From the NCBI GenBank assembly GCA_036346255.1, contig CM070619.1:31254342-31318341 (forward strand): a DNA stretch of 64,000 nucleotides. Direction: 5' to 3'. The stretch comes from Ampelocalamus luodianensis (Eukaryota > Streptophyta > Magnoliopsida > Poales > Poaceae). This document shows positions 34,311-44,642 of this stretch, piece after piece. Both the position numbers and the translations under genes were made by a program. Numbering within the stretch: position 1 is the stretch's first letter; the number at the start of each line of letters is the position of its first letter. The notes beneath the pieces are model-generated. The model worked only from the letters and a program-made list of their open reading frames with translations, was not told the origin of the DNA and made no database searches.

Positions 34311-34860
34311 GCATCATGCAACTTTTGCCAAAATTTGGAGTTGAACTGAGACCCTCGATCCGACACGATCTTCTTTGGCACACCATGTAGACACATGACC
34401 TTTGCCATGTAGAGCTCTGCCAACTTGTCTCCAGAACAGGTGGTCTTGACGGGAATAAAATGAGTGACCTTGGTTAGGCGATCCACAACCACCTAGTTGG
34501 AGTCAAAACCAGCTTGGGTCCTAGGCAGACCAGTTGTAAAATCCATTCCAACCTCTTCCCATTTTCACTCAGGTATGGGCAAGGGTACCAAAAGACCTCC
34601 AGGTCTTTGGTGCACGGCCTTAACCTTTTGACAAATGTCACACTTGACCACGTACTCTGTGATCTCTCGCTTCATGCTAGGCCACCAATACATCTCCTTG
34701 ATGTCTTGATACATCTTTGTAGTTCCAGGGTGAATGAAATACAGGACTTCATGGGCTTCTTTGAGGAGCACTTTCTTGAGCTTTGGGTTGTTTGGTACAC
34801 ATAGTCTCTTGTCGAACCAGACAATTCCCTGTTCATCTTCTGAAAATCTTAAAGATCTCC
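34310..34860 (-). pseudogene. Integrase remnant (Tekay-type chromovirus)
   Basis: The zinc-binding part is in 34565-35260: HEVLYFIHPGTTKMYQDIKE then CDICQKVK, the HHCC arrangement. The core begins VVDRLTKVTHFIPVKTT and contains the second catalytic Asp in VSDRGSQFNSKFWQKLH. It breaks off near 34310, where the sequence becomes LTR minisatellite, so the third catalytic residue, C-terminal domain and chromodomain are missing. Integrase inserts element cDNA into chromosomes; this copy cannot. A frame break separates the two parts near 34500-34565. Confidence 0.85.
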
Positions 34861-35590
34861 CTTTTTTCATGTTGCTTTTGATTTCTTGAATGCCAGCGTC
34901 ATCAACTTGAGCTGCCCTAATCTGACCTTGCAAAGTAGGTTGTACTTCAAGACCTGCCAAAAACCCTTCTTCAACTATCTTCAGCCTAAGCTTCTGGAAT
35001 TCTTCATGCAAAGTTGGTTGACTTTCTTGGACCATTAATGTGTTGCTATAGACCTTCCTGCTCAGAGCATCAGCTACCACATTGGTCTTGCCGGGGTGGT
35101 AATGAATTCCCACATTGTAGTCCTTGATTAGCTCCAACCACCTTCTCTGCCTCATATTCAAACCAGCTTGAGTAAAGATGTACTTTAAGCTCTTGTGATC
35201 GGTGTAGACTTCATAGCTGTTACCCATGAGGTAGTGACGCCAAATCTTCAAAGGATACACTATGACAGCTAGCTCTAGGTCATGAGTAGAGTAGTTTGCT
35301 TCATGAGGTTTTAATTACCGTGAGGCATAGGCTACCACCCTCTTTTCTTGCATCAAGACACATCCAAGATCTTCTCGTGATGCATCACAATAGACCTCAA
35401 AGTACTTTTGGACATCTGGCAAAATCAGCACAGGTGCACTGGTCAACCTCTTTTTGAGTTCTTGAAAGCTTTGCTCACATTCGGTGGTCCAAGAGAATTT
35501 CTTCTCCTTCTTCAACAGCTGAGTAAGAGATCTTGCTCTTTGAGAAAACCCTTCTATGAATCTTCGGTAATACCCTGCCATTCCAAGAAA
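34860..35590 (-). pseudogene. RNase H domain remnant
   Basis: The minus strand encodes AGYYRRFIEGFSQRARSLTQ and VYCDASREDLGCVLMQ (35315-35581). After a stop near 35310, it reads YEVYTDHKSLKYIFTQ, IHYHPGKTNVVADALSRK. These are the connection and RNase H motifs of plant chromovirus pol, with the catalytic Asp residues in CDAS, TDHKS and ADALS retained. Order and orientation match the neighbouring RT and integrase. Confidence 0.85.
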
Positions 35591-35599
35591 ACTTTGGGT

Positions 35600-36470
35600 C
35601 TAGGGTACTGACTTAGGGGATTCCCAATTGAGTACATCTTGAACCTTACTGGGGTTGACAGAGACTCCTTTTTCAGACAAGACATGTCCTAAAAAGACCA
35701 CTTTCCTCAATCAAAACTCACACTTACTAAATTTAGTAAAAAGTTGGTGGACTCTAAGCTTTTCCAAAACCAAGTAGAAATGCTCTGCATGCTCTTCTTC
35801 ACTTTTAGAGTACACTAGGATGTCATCAATGAAGACAATGAAAAACTTATCTAGGTATTCCATGAACACTCTATTAATCAATTTTATAAAATAGGCAGGG
35901 GCATTGGTCAGCCCAAAAGATATGACAGTGAACTCAAACAGCTCATACCGAGTTGAAAAAGCTGTCTTGGAGATGTCTTCTTTGCGGATCTTGAGCTGGT
36001 GATACCCTGACCTCAAATCTATTTTTGAGAACACCCAACTCCTTTCAGTTGATCAAATAGGTCATCAATCCTTAGTAGAGAATACTTATTCTTGATGGTA
36101 ACCTCATTTAGAGCACGGTAATCCATACATATTCGCTGAGTACCATCCTTCTTGGCAACAAAAATCACCGGAGCTCCCCAAAGGGAGGAGCTAGGCCTGA
36201 TGAAACCCTTGCTCAACATATCTTCAATATGCTGCTTCAGCTCTACCTGGTCATCAACATGCAACCTATAGGGTCTTTTAGAAATGGGAGAGGTCTCTGG
36301 AACAAGATTAATGACAAACTCAAGGTCTCTATCCGACGGCATCCCTGGGAGCTCATCAGGAAAAACATCGAGAAACTCTCGGACCACTGGGACATCTTCC
36401 AAAGACACAACTTGGGCACTGCAAGCTAGAGCTCCCTCAAGTTTCTCTGAGGAGGCTTCAAACTTCACTG
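35600..36470 (-). pseudogene. Reverse transcriptase remnant (Tekay-type)
   Basis: The frame 37029-36019 carries the RT N-terminus (KRPYRLHVDDQVELKQHIED, GAPVIFVAKKDGTQRICMDY). Near 36030 a single frameshift passes to the frame 36034-35711 (FSKIDLRSGYHQLKI, FGLTNAPAYF), with catalytic FIDD at 35822-35833, a known variant of YxDD. It copies element RNA into DNA in intact relatives. Stops near 35705 and 35610 complete the inactivation. Confidence 0.88.
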
Positions 36471-36830
36471 TGCCTCCATTGGGACTGATCAAAGAGATGC
36501 TTCGGCCACTACAATCCAACATTGCATGGTAGTCTGCAAGCCAATCCATACTCAAAATTACATCCAGGGACTTGGTATCCAGGAGAATGAGGTTGGCTAG
36601 AAATTCTACTATTTCTATGACCAATTTAACTTGTGGATAACCCTGGTTCGTGCTTAACTCCAAACCGGGGAATTGGACCAACAAGGTAGCTTTAAGAGTT
36701 GTAACTTTAAACTGGTGTCTTGCAGCAAAACTCTGAGAAATAAAATAATGCGAAGCCCCAGAATCGAACAAAACAGCAGCTGGCACGGAATTGACTAGTA
36801 ACTTACCTAGCACAACGTCTAGGGAGGTCT
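36470..36830 (-). pseudogene. Aspartic protease domain (Tekay-type)
   Basis: FDSGASHYFISQSF carries the active-site DSGA at about 36755-36770, followed by VILSMDWLADYHAMLDC, the conserved C-terminal signature. The domain lies in frame with the RT N-terminus in the 336-codon open frame 37029-36019 and looks undamaged itself. Confidence 0.85.
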
Positions 36831-38030
36831 GGGCTTCCTCCACTGCAACATGGTTCACATGACCTCTTCCATAAAGTTGGGAGGGTCTGACTTGGGGAGG
36901 TCCTACGACTTGGGGCGCTCCACGTCCTGCACCAGGTTGGGAGGTCCTGGCTGCTGGAGGTCCTGAAGAGGAGGTTCCGACTTGGACTTGTCCTGACTTT
37001 TGTGGGCAGTGGTTGGCATAATACGCCACTTGGTGACATTTGAAACAAGTGATCCCAACTACAGAACTGACATTGCTCCTGGGCTACTGGGCGCTGGTGT
37101 TGCGGTGACGACCTGGGGTAGGTGAGCGGGAGGTCTGGGCAGAGGGAGGTCCTTGACGCTGAGGTTGGTGCTGCACAAATGTTCTGGCACGCTAAGGAGG
37201 TCCTTGATGAGCACTGGAATGTGACATCTTCCTCTTGTAAGACTCAGAGAGCTCTCGGCGAGATTCTTCAATAAGCATAGCCTTGTTCACCATGTGCTAG
37301 AAATCAGGGTAATCATTGCCACCAACTTGGACTTTCAAGCTGGGGTGGAGACCTCGCTTGAAACGCTTCTATCGAGCATCATCAGTGGCAACATCTTCTC
37401 TGGCATAACGCAACAGCTGCGTAAATTTGCTAAGATACTCACTCACAGACATATTGCCTTGCTTGAGGTCTCGGAACTTATTCTTTTTCATCTCAACCTT
37501 CCCATCAGGAACATGGGAGTGGCGAAAAGCTGTTGAAAATTTGGCCCATGTGATCCTCTGGGGGTCTACATTAGCAGCACAAAAGGTGTCCTACCATTCC
37601 GCGAAGCACCTCACAACTGGTGTGAGGCAAACAAGATCTTCTCACGGTCTTCACAACAAGCAATATCAAGCTTCTTCTCTGTAGACCTCAGCCAATCGTC
37701 TGCGTCCAGAGGCTCAAGGGAGCTGGAGAAAGTGGTCGGGCGAGTCTTCATGAACTCAAACAACCTTGATTGAGGGTGAACAGGAGGTGGAGGAGGTGGC
37801 ACAGCTGCTGCTTGGCTGTTCTGACTCATCATGGCAAGCAGAGCAGTGGTGGTCTGGGTTTGCTAGGCCATCATTTGGTTCATGTTTTGCATCATCGAAC
37901 TCATCATCTGGGCTTGAGCTGCCATAAACTGCCCCAGCCCTTGATTTGCCATGGCTGCTGGAGGAGGTGGTGGTGGAGGCAATTGTTCTGCTGGCTCATC
38001 CTGACTTGCTGAATGATGGGTTTGAACCAT
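36830..38030 (-). pseudogene. gag remnant with zinc knuckle (Tekay-type)
   Basis: The likely gag start is ATG at 38030 (MVQTHHSASQDE), followed by a Pro-rich N-terminus. Then comes the capsid part (FEFMKTRPTTFSSSLEPLDADDWLRS at about 37680-37770; SVSEYLSKFTQLLRYA near 37430). A zinc knuckle TCFKCHQVAYYANHCPQK at about 37010-37052 has its third ligand His changed to Tyr. Several stops and frameshifts interrupt the region. Confidence 0.8.
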
Positions 38031-38492
38031 CTGCACAGAACTTCTCAGGTTTTAAATAGACGAGAAAGAAAGCACATAAATAAGAAGGAATAGCGCCAAG
38101 ATGAGCTAGAGTAAGGGAGAAAGATAGATTAATCTATTTGTGGTAAAACGGTTAAACCCGAAAGATAAAAGCCAGAAGGCTAAAGAAAGGCAATAGGGTT
38201 CAAGCCAGAGGTCCTACTGATCCAGCTAAACGGCACAGAAACTTGAAAGGACCACTACCAGCTTAAATCTCAAAGTACCCTATAGAGGTTACAGGGATGA
38301 GAAAGTCAAGTTAAAACTTGAAAATAAGATTTCAGAGAAGGTAAGATGAGAAAAGAGTGGGACAAGATGGGATCAGAATAGATCAAGACAAGAGAAGAAT
38401 CACTAAATAAGTTATAAGGTTAGTTTGATTTAAAAAATAACTTTTTGAGATTTGACTGAAACGACATTTCTATCTATAATCACATCCTACTG

Positions 38493-38514
38493 TCGACCAG
38501 AGCTCTGATAGCCC
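38493..38514 (-). other. Primer-binding site (tRNA-iMet type)
   Basis: On the minus strand the sequence reads CTATCAGAGCTCTGGTCGAC, close to TATCAGAGC, the core of the initiator-methionine tRNA primer-binding site used by plant chromoviruses. It lies upstream of the gag start at 38030, as expected. The 5' LTR that should adjoin it on the right is absent; non-LTR sequence next to the kinase gene begins instead. Confidence 0.65.
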
Positions 38515-38705
38515 CGGCGGCTGAGGACCAGCTCCGGCTCCGGCGCTGAGCGGCTGCCGCTAGAGGGGGAGGCTCCTAGCCGAAGGTAGCCTCGGCGGAC
38601 GCAGAACTCGGCAAAATGATGGGTCGTCCCCTGCTACTGATGATGGGATGTACCCGCGTTGAGTCGTAAGCTGTAAGCCTCTCTGTAACCATCTCCGCCG
38701 CCTAA

Positions 38706-40142
38706 TTACGGCTCACGCCTGGCACGTGACGAAAAGGACGCCGCGGAAAAGGTGAAAAACGAAACAACACGCGGGAAAGTAAACGAATGCCAGCTCGGAC
38801 AAAAGTTAACCGACTTGATTAACCAACAGCATCCACCATTGCTTCTGCTTGCAAAGTTACTACAGCTATTATTACAGCCGCTAATCACGCTGTTACCGCG
38901 GCACAAGAAGCGACAGCTCGAGCCCGCGTCGCCGCCAGCTGAACCACCGTGGTGGCCATGTGATGAGCCCTGGCCGCGCGACGCGTCAACGCCCGTGTGC
39001 TCGCTGCCGCTGCCGCCGGAGGAGGAGGAGGAGGAGGCATGCTCCTCGTCGCCACTGCTGCTGCCGGCGTCCGTCGTGTCCGCGTCGGATTTTTGGGAGA
39101 GTGTGGTGTCGTTGCTGGAGGTGAGGCCGCACACGGTGATCCAATCCTCGCCGCTCCAGGTCCATTCGGGCGCGACGGACGCGCTGCCGGCCGCCAATGA
39201 GCGGACACGGTCGGCGGGCGTGAGCGCCACCGTCGTGTCGGAGTCCGTTGACGAATCCTCCCAGAAGCCCTGGTCGAGGATGCTCTTGGGCGACACCCAC
39301 TGCTCGATCGGCGCGACTTTGGAGGTGGAATTGGCTTGCGAGGAGACCACGAACGGGTGCTCGAGCAGCTGCTCCGCCGTCCACCGTTCGGTTGGATCTC
39401 TCATCAGACACCTGGCCAAGAAGTCCTTCCCTTCGTCGGAGAACCACGCGGGGGCATCCGGGACGTCGCCGGAATGGGCGACATGGTGGAGCGCGGCGAC
39501 GGGGTCGGCGAACCTCGGCCAGGGAACGCCGCCGGTGCCCATCTCGATGACCGTGCATCCCAGCGCCCAGATGTCCGCCGCCGTCCCCTGCGCCTCGCCC
39601 CGCGCGGCCTCCGGCGCCAGAAACATCGGCGTGCCCCTGATCGTTGCGCCACCGGCATTTCTGTCCTCGGCCGTCCACCGCGCGCACCCGAAGTCGGCGA
39701 GCTTGGCGCGCCCGTCGGCGCCGACGAGCACGTTCCTGCCCTTGACGTCGCAGTGCGCGATCCCGGCGCCGTGGACGTACGCCAGCCCGCGCAGGACTTC
39801 GCCCGCGCGCGACTGGATCAGGGACTCCTCGCACTGGCCGCCGCACCGCTTTGTCTCGTCGGCCAGCGACCCGCCCGGCGCGAACTCCAAGAACAGGTTG
39901 TAGCACAACGCGCCGGTCCCATCGGCCGCCGCCGACACGTCGGAGCCCACGCACGACACGACGTACGGGGAGCTCAGAGCAGAGAGCACGCTCTGCTCGT
40001 GCCGGAGGACGCCGGCGCGCGCAATCTCCACGGACTTCACCGCGAACACGTCGCCCGTGAGGCGGTCCGTGGCGATCGATACCGTCGCCGACGCGCCACG
40101 GCCGATGACTGGCCCTCGTTGCCACTCCCCAATAACGCCCAT
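38706..40142 (-). CDS. MAPKKK17/18-like protein kinase
   Basis: Intact single-exon gene of 478 codons. The kinase domain starts at the N-terminus: Gly-rich loop GRGASATVSIA (residues 14-24), ATP-binding Lys36 in FAVKSVE, catalytic Asp132 in HCDVKGRN, DFG at 150-152 and activation-segment GTPMFLAPE at 170-178. The GTPxxxAPE form and short N-terminus place it in the plant MEKK-type MAPKKK group near MAPKKK15-21. Arabidopsis members of that group are ABA- and stress-induced and activate MKK3. After about residue 265 comes a Ser/Asp-rich acidic region (SSSGDEEHASSSSSS) and a conserved Cys-rich tail. Very high GC inflates antisense ORFs. The substrate is not shown by sequence; the MKK link is family knowledge. 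Confidence 0.93.
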   Translation of the reverse strand: MGVIGEWQRGPVIGRGASATVSIATDRLTGDVFAVKSVEIARAGVLRHEQSVLSALSSPYVVSCVGSDVSAAADGTGALCYNLFLEFAPGGSLADETKRCGGQCEESLIQSRAGEVLRGLAYVHGAGIAHCDVKGRNVLVGADGRAKLADFGCARWTAEDRNAGGATIRGTPMFLAPEAARGEAQGTAADIWALGCTVIEMGTGGVPWPRFADPVAALHHVAHSGDVPDAPAWFSDEGKDFLARCLMRDPTERWTAEQLLEHPFVVSSQANSTSKVAPIEQWVSPKSILDQGFWEDSSTDSDTTVALTPADRVRSLAAGSASVAPEWTWSGEDWITVCGLTSSNDTTLSQKSDADTTDAGSSSGDEEHASSSSSSGGSGSEHTGVDASRGQGSSHGHHGGSAGGDAGSSCRFLCRGNSVISGCNNSCSNFASRSNGGCCWLIKSVNFCPSWHSFTFPRVVSFFTFSAASFSSRARREP

Positions 40143-40330
40143 TCTTGAAGCAGCCGCAAGAATGGGAGCTGAGCTGAGGCTTCTACTCCTCCTTGTTGCT
40201 TCTTGTTGATGTAGTGGTCTTTGTTGTTGCTGATGTTACTGTCTTGAAGAGGCGATTGGAGCTGGATATGTGGAGTATATGTTGTGCTCAGTTGTGTTTG
40301 CTTCTGCCTGTTTTGGTGTTTGTGTGTGTG

Positions 40331-40340
40331 CATATATAGG
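40331..40340 (-). promoter_or_regulatory. TATA box of the MAPKKK gene
   Basis: CCTATATATG on the minus strand lies about 190 bp upstream of the start codon at 40142, which implies a 5' UTR of roughly 160 bases. A TG/AC-rich stretch lies between it and the ATG. Confidence 0.75.
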
Positions 40341-40799
40341 AGGATGCTTTGGCGTTGGAATGTTGTTTTAAGTGTAGGCTGTCCAACCAAAGCAACAAGG
40401 CAAAGAAAGGGTGAGAGAGTCCAAGTTGGCACAAGGAGATTCTCCACTTGGCCACACATGAGTGGTGGAGGCAATTTTGGGGAGATGGCAGGAGTTACCC
40501 AACAAAATATTAGGACTTGGGGATTATTTTTTTCTATGTTTCTTCTTATCATATTCATGGGGAAGGGGACACTTGTCCATGTTGTCTTGAGGTTTTGCCA
40601 AGCTCATCTGGTTGGACATGCCTTTTGTTTTTAATTGGTGGGGTGTACATGCTGGTGTAGTTTGAGGATTTTTTTTTCAAATAATATTATTTTAAAAGAA
40701 ATTTATAGAAATAAATAGTCGATTTTTTTTTACAAAACTAGGCTACTATCATAATTTGAAATGACGAAATTATCCCGTCGCCATTCCAAATGACAATAG

Positions 40800-41165
40800 T
40801 AGCCTAATTAATGGCGACACTAGCCAGAATAGTGCAAAGAGGTCCCTATCGCCAGTTACGACATGGCCCTATCGCCACTCGTCCAAATGGTGACAAGACC
40901 CTGTCGCCATTTCAACTGGCGACAGGGATCCTACGGATAAATTTTTTAATATTAAAATTTAGGATAATCGTCATTTCAAATGGCGACAGAGATCCCGTCA
41001 ATCCCTAATTTTTTTAATATTAAAATTTAGGAAAATCACCCATTCAAACGGTGAAAGGGATCCCGCAAGCCTCTAAATTTTTTAATATTAAAATTTAAAA
41101 AAATTACCATTTCAAATAGTGATAGAGATCCCGCAAGCCTCTATCGCCATTCCAAATGGTGGCAC
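40800..41165 (+). repeat. Subterminal tandem repeats and GTCGCCA hairpin modules
   Basis: Modules such as TGTCGCCATTTCAACTGGCGACA are near-palindromes and recur in both terminal repeats. Between 40928 and 41150 a unit of about 68 bp repeats three times: GGATCCC, TTTTTTAATATTAAAATTTA, then CATTTCAAATGGCGA. Confidence 0.8.
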
Positions 41166-41457
41166 AATCTACCCTATAAAACACCCTAAAATTCTGGCAT
41201 AACTCAATTTTGCTCAGAAAAAAAAAAAGAAAGAGGGGAGGGAAGGGAGAGGAGCAAAGAGGAGTAGAGGGGAGGAGAGAATTTAGTGAAGCACTGCCCG
41301 TCCGGTCGTCCACCTTTCAGGTAATTTTTTTAACCGAATGGATTACATAGTTTTAGATGTAGGGTTACGTAGTGTAGTATATTGTAGATAATTCTTTTTA
41401 GTAGGTAGTTTAGTTTTAGATATGTGGTTAATTGTGGAAATATTGTTTACGATGCAG

Positions 41458-44103
41458 TATGTCAAATATGTCAGATATCACCAATTTTAAAATTTACTAC
41501 GGTCAAAGAACTATTCTTGAGGGTCCCGAGGGGATTGATTTGCGTTATTTTCAATCAGCGACCGTGACTCTAACAAGACCAGAGTAGCGTACATGGGGCG
41601 TTGTGATGCAGTGGTTGTTCTACACATTCAATTTGGATCATGTTGTGTATGATCTGATATTAAGTTGCCTTACCAACCGAGCACCACAGGGCATATATTA
41701 GGAGTTAGTGTAGCTCAAGGGAATAAGGTTATGGTAGTCATATGTACGCAGGACGAGAGAGGAATGGTGGGATTTGGTCCTTCTGGCCTAGGCATATGCC
41801 AAGCCCACTCCTGCATTGACAGCTGAACAAAAAGGGGTGGTGATGCCCAAGAAGAAGTCGGGGACTCCAACCACAGCGCGCACACACAATGGCCAAAAGG
41901 TCCGAGAGTTGTTGATGCTGTCAATGAAGACCGTGTGGAAGGAGCTTCTTCAGTTAGGCAAGCTAGTGGGCTTGCTGACAAGGGTGAAGAGCTGAAAGCC
42001 TTAGTCCAAAGGATGGATCTCGAAGACTATGACTACATGACATTGTCAAAAGATAAAGGATCCGATGATGAAAATGTTGTGGAACAGTAGGCGGTTCTAT
42101 CCGAGTGGAATACATACTAGTTCGACAACCTCTTTATTAACGAAGGCTCTCGTGTGCCGTGGGAGTATGACTAGAGCGAGGTCAGGTAAAGAGCTATGTA
42201 CAAATGCAAGGAGGCCGTGCAGGAGGCGGTCAAATTCTGGGCCTTGTCGATGTAGTGTACATTCACAGTTCGTTAAGTCTAATCCAAGATGCTATGACGT
42301 GAAGTGCGACATAGAGCAATGCCCTTGGTGAGTGCACGTATTTCAGATTAAGTGGGACACCTACTAGAAATGCTCTATAGTGGTCCCTCACACGTGTTAT
42401 CGCTGAGTAAGTGCAGTCCCACAAGAACCTATTATCAGACTTCATGAACATCATGTGCGGTGAGATCATGGACAATCTAGATTTTGAGCCATGATCCATC
42501 ATTCGGGCGATTGAGGTAAGGTTCCAGTATACAATCAGCTATGCGAAGGCGTGGAGGAAAAACAGAAGGCATTGGAATCAAGGTTCGGTACATTCGAGGA
42601 CTCGTACCACAATCTGCCCGGCCAAGTCCGGGTTATACAGGACAGAATCCGGCACTCATGTTGCCATTGAAGATTCTGCGCATCCGAAGTGGGGCAATAA
42701 AAGGGTACTGAAGCGAGCATTCTTCTCCTTTGATTCATACATTAATGCATTCCGGTACTGCCATCCAATCTTGTGCGTAAATGGCACATTCATGACTGGA
42801 AAGTATAAGGGCGAGATACTGACTGCAATAGCGATGGACGAGAACAATCAAGTTCTTCCCGTGGCATTCACATTCGTTGAAAGTGAGAACACAGACATCT
42901 GGTTATGGTTCCTGAGGACTTTGAGGATTTACAGGGTCGTTCTAACGTATGTGTCATACATGATCAGCATGCGGACCTACTGAGTGCAATAACTCAGCTA
43001 CAACAAGGAGAGAACGGACCACTTCCATGGGTGGATCTTCAGAGCAGGTGGTGCATGAGATACTTGGGTGCAAACTTCTACAAGTAGTTCTATAACAAGG
43101 ACTTGATAAACTTGTTCAAGAGGTTGTGCAACCAGAACTAGTAGCGAAAGTTTAACGCACTTTAGAAGATTCTGGATAAGCGGACTCAGACCCACAGAAG
43201 GGAGGTAGCAAAACATGCCGCTACAAGAGCTGACCAGACCCCCCAAGCATTGCCACAGCTACCCACAGATGGTCCTAGTGTGGTGAGAAAGATGGGGGCA
43301 TAGGTAAAATGTTTCTCGGACTGGATTGAGCACGAGTCTAAGGAGAAGTTGTCGTTTCTACATGATAGAGGTGGTGCTCAATATGGTATCATGATAACCA
43401 ATCTCGCCGAGATGTACAATTAGGTTATGCGCGACGCCAGGTGCCTCCCTTTGGTTGGTATTGTGGAGGTAATTTTTCGCGGTACGACAAATTACTTTAT
43501 TGACAGAAGCAACAATGCATCGCTCACTATGGAAAATGATATAGTACTGTACTTTGCCATGATCACCAAGTATATGGAGGAGAAGAGAAAGAAGGGTGAG
43601 ATGCATCGGACATTCAAGATGGGCACAAGGGAGCTTCGCTTCAAGATACTGTGTAGGGATAAAGGGCGTCGCTGGACGAACCATGAGAGGACCACCCACG
43701 AATGCACGCTACATCGCGCTAGTTGCGTTTGCACTTACAATAAGACTCTTCTTCTACATAGGCCATGCTCACATGTTATGGTTGCATGTTTGACGGTGGC
43801 GCAACATCCTGGCTAGTACCTCTCTGATTATTTCAACAAGGAGGAGGTGATGCAAACCTGGAGTGCAGAGCTGTATGGTTACAACATAGTTGGTCATTTC
43901 ACTTGCTATCTGACCTGAGAGCAACTTATCTGGGCCATGAGCATTGATAGACTGAAGGGAAAGGTTGGCCGACGACAGATCCAACATATCAGGAACGACA
44001 TGGACGAAGCAGAAACCAGTTGTCGTACGAAGAAGTGCTTCATTTACAGGGAGTTAGGGCACACCTTTAAGAAACACCTTACGAGAAATTCACAGGATGA
44101 ATG
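41458..44103 (+). pseudogene. MULE transposase remnant
   Basis: The plus-strand sequence holds a decayed MULE transposase: an N-terminal MSNMSDITNF-like start at 41458, YAKAWRKNRRH near 42540, and the DDE core beginning CVNGTFMTGKYKGEILTAIA (42770-42835). The last is followed by ENNQVLPVAFTFVESENTDIWLWF, HDQHADLLSAI and SRWCMRYLGANFYK. The first catalytic Asp (normally VDGTF) is Asn. A SWIM zinc finger (CVCTYN...RPCSHVMVAC) is at about 43725-43800, and a degenerate CCHC knuckle is near 44034-44080. Many stops and frameshifts occur. A CTATAAAACA box near 41173 could be its old promoter. Confidence 0.85.
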
Positions 44104-44642
44104 AGACATCGACAGTCCGGACGGCGCCGCGTGGACCTTATCCGATCGCCCCACTCGAGGCGATCGATGCTGAAAGTTTTGTAATATCAGTGTGATTTGT
44201 CGACAAAATATGTGAGGACATTACATTGAATGTTTTGTAATATCATTGTGGTTTGTCGATAAAAAATATGATGACATTGTGCTGGATATTTTGTGATATC
44301 ATGATGATTTGTTCATAAAATATGTGATCAGAAATAGACAGTAAAAAAACAGGCAGAGGTCCCTGACGCCAGTTGAAATGGCGATAGGATCCTGTCGCCA
44401 TTTGGAGTGGTGATAGGGCCATGTCGCCATTTTAACTGGCGATATGGATCTCTCTGTATTGTTCTAGGCTACTGTTGCCATTCCCTAGGCGACCGTCGGC
44501 ATTTGGAATAGCGATAGGACAGTTTCGCCATTTTAAATAAATGGCGACAGTAGTTTAGTTTTGTAAAAAAAAATTCGATTATTTATTTTTGTAAATTTAT
44601 TTTAAAATATTATTATTTTTTTTAAAAAAAATCGGAGTTTGA

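Larger units (their letters stand above)
40666..44633 (+). mobile_element. Mutator-like element (MULE) with long terminal inverted repeats
   Basis: The two ends, 40666-40950 and the reverse complement of 44340-44633, align over about 285 bp. They start GGATTTTTTTTTCAAATAAT on the left and GATTTTTTTTAAAA on the right, and both pass through TTTTTTTTTACAAAACTA. The 9-bp flanks GTAGTTTGA (40657-40665) and GGAGTTTGA (44634-44642) match at 8 of 9 positions, the size expected of a MULE target duplication. Inside is a decayed MuDR/MULE-type transposase on the plus strand. The element sits about 330 bp upstream of the kinase TATA box. Confidence 0.85.

Noticed and set aside
38752..39903. 383-codon plus-strand ORF antisense to the kinase gene
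   Set aside because: High GC and codon bias of the kinase make antisense frames open; no domain is encoded, and the minus frame has every kinase motif.
38986..40125. 379-codon second minus frame within the kinase gene
   Set aside because: Arg-rich translation of the alternative frame of a GC-rich gene; no family motifs.
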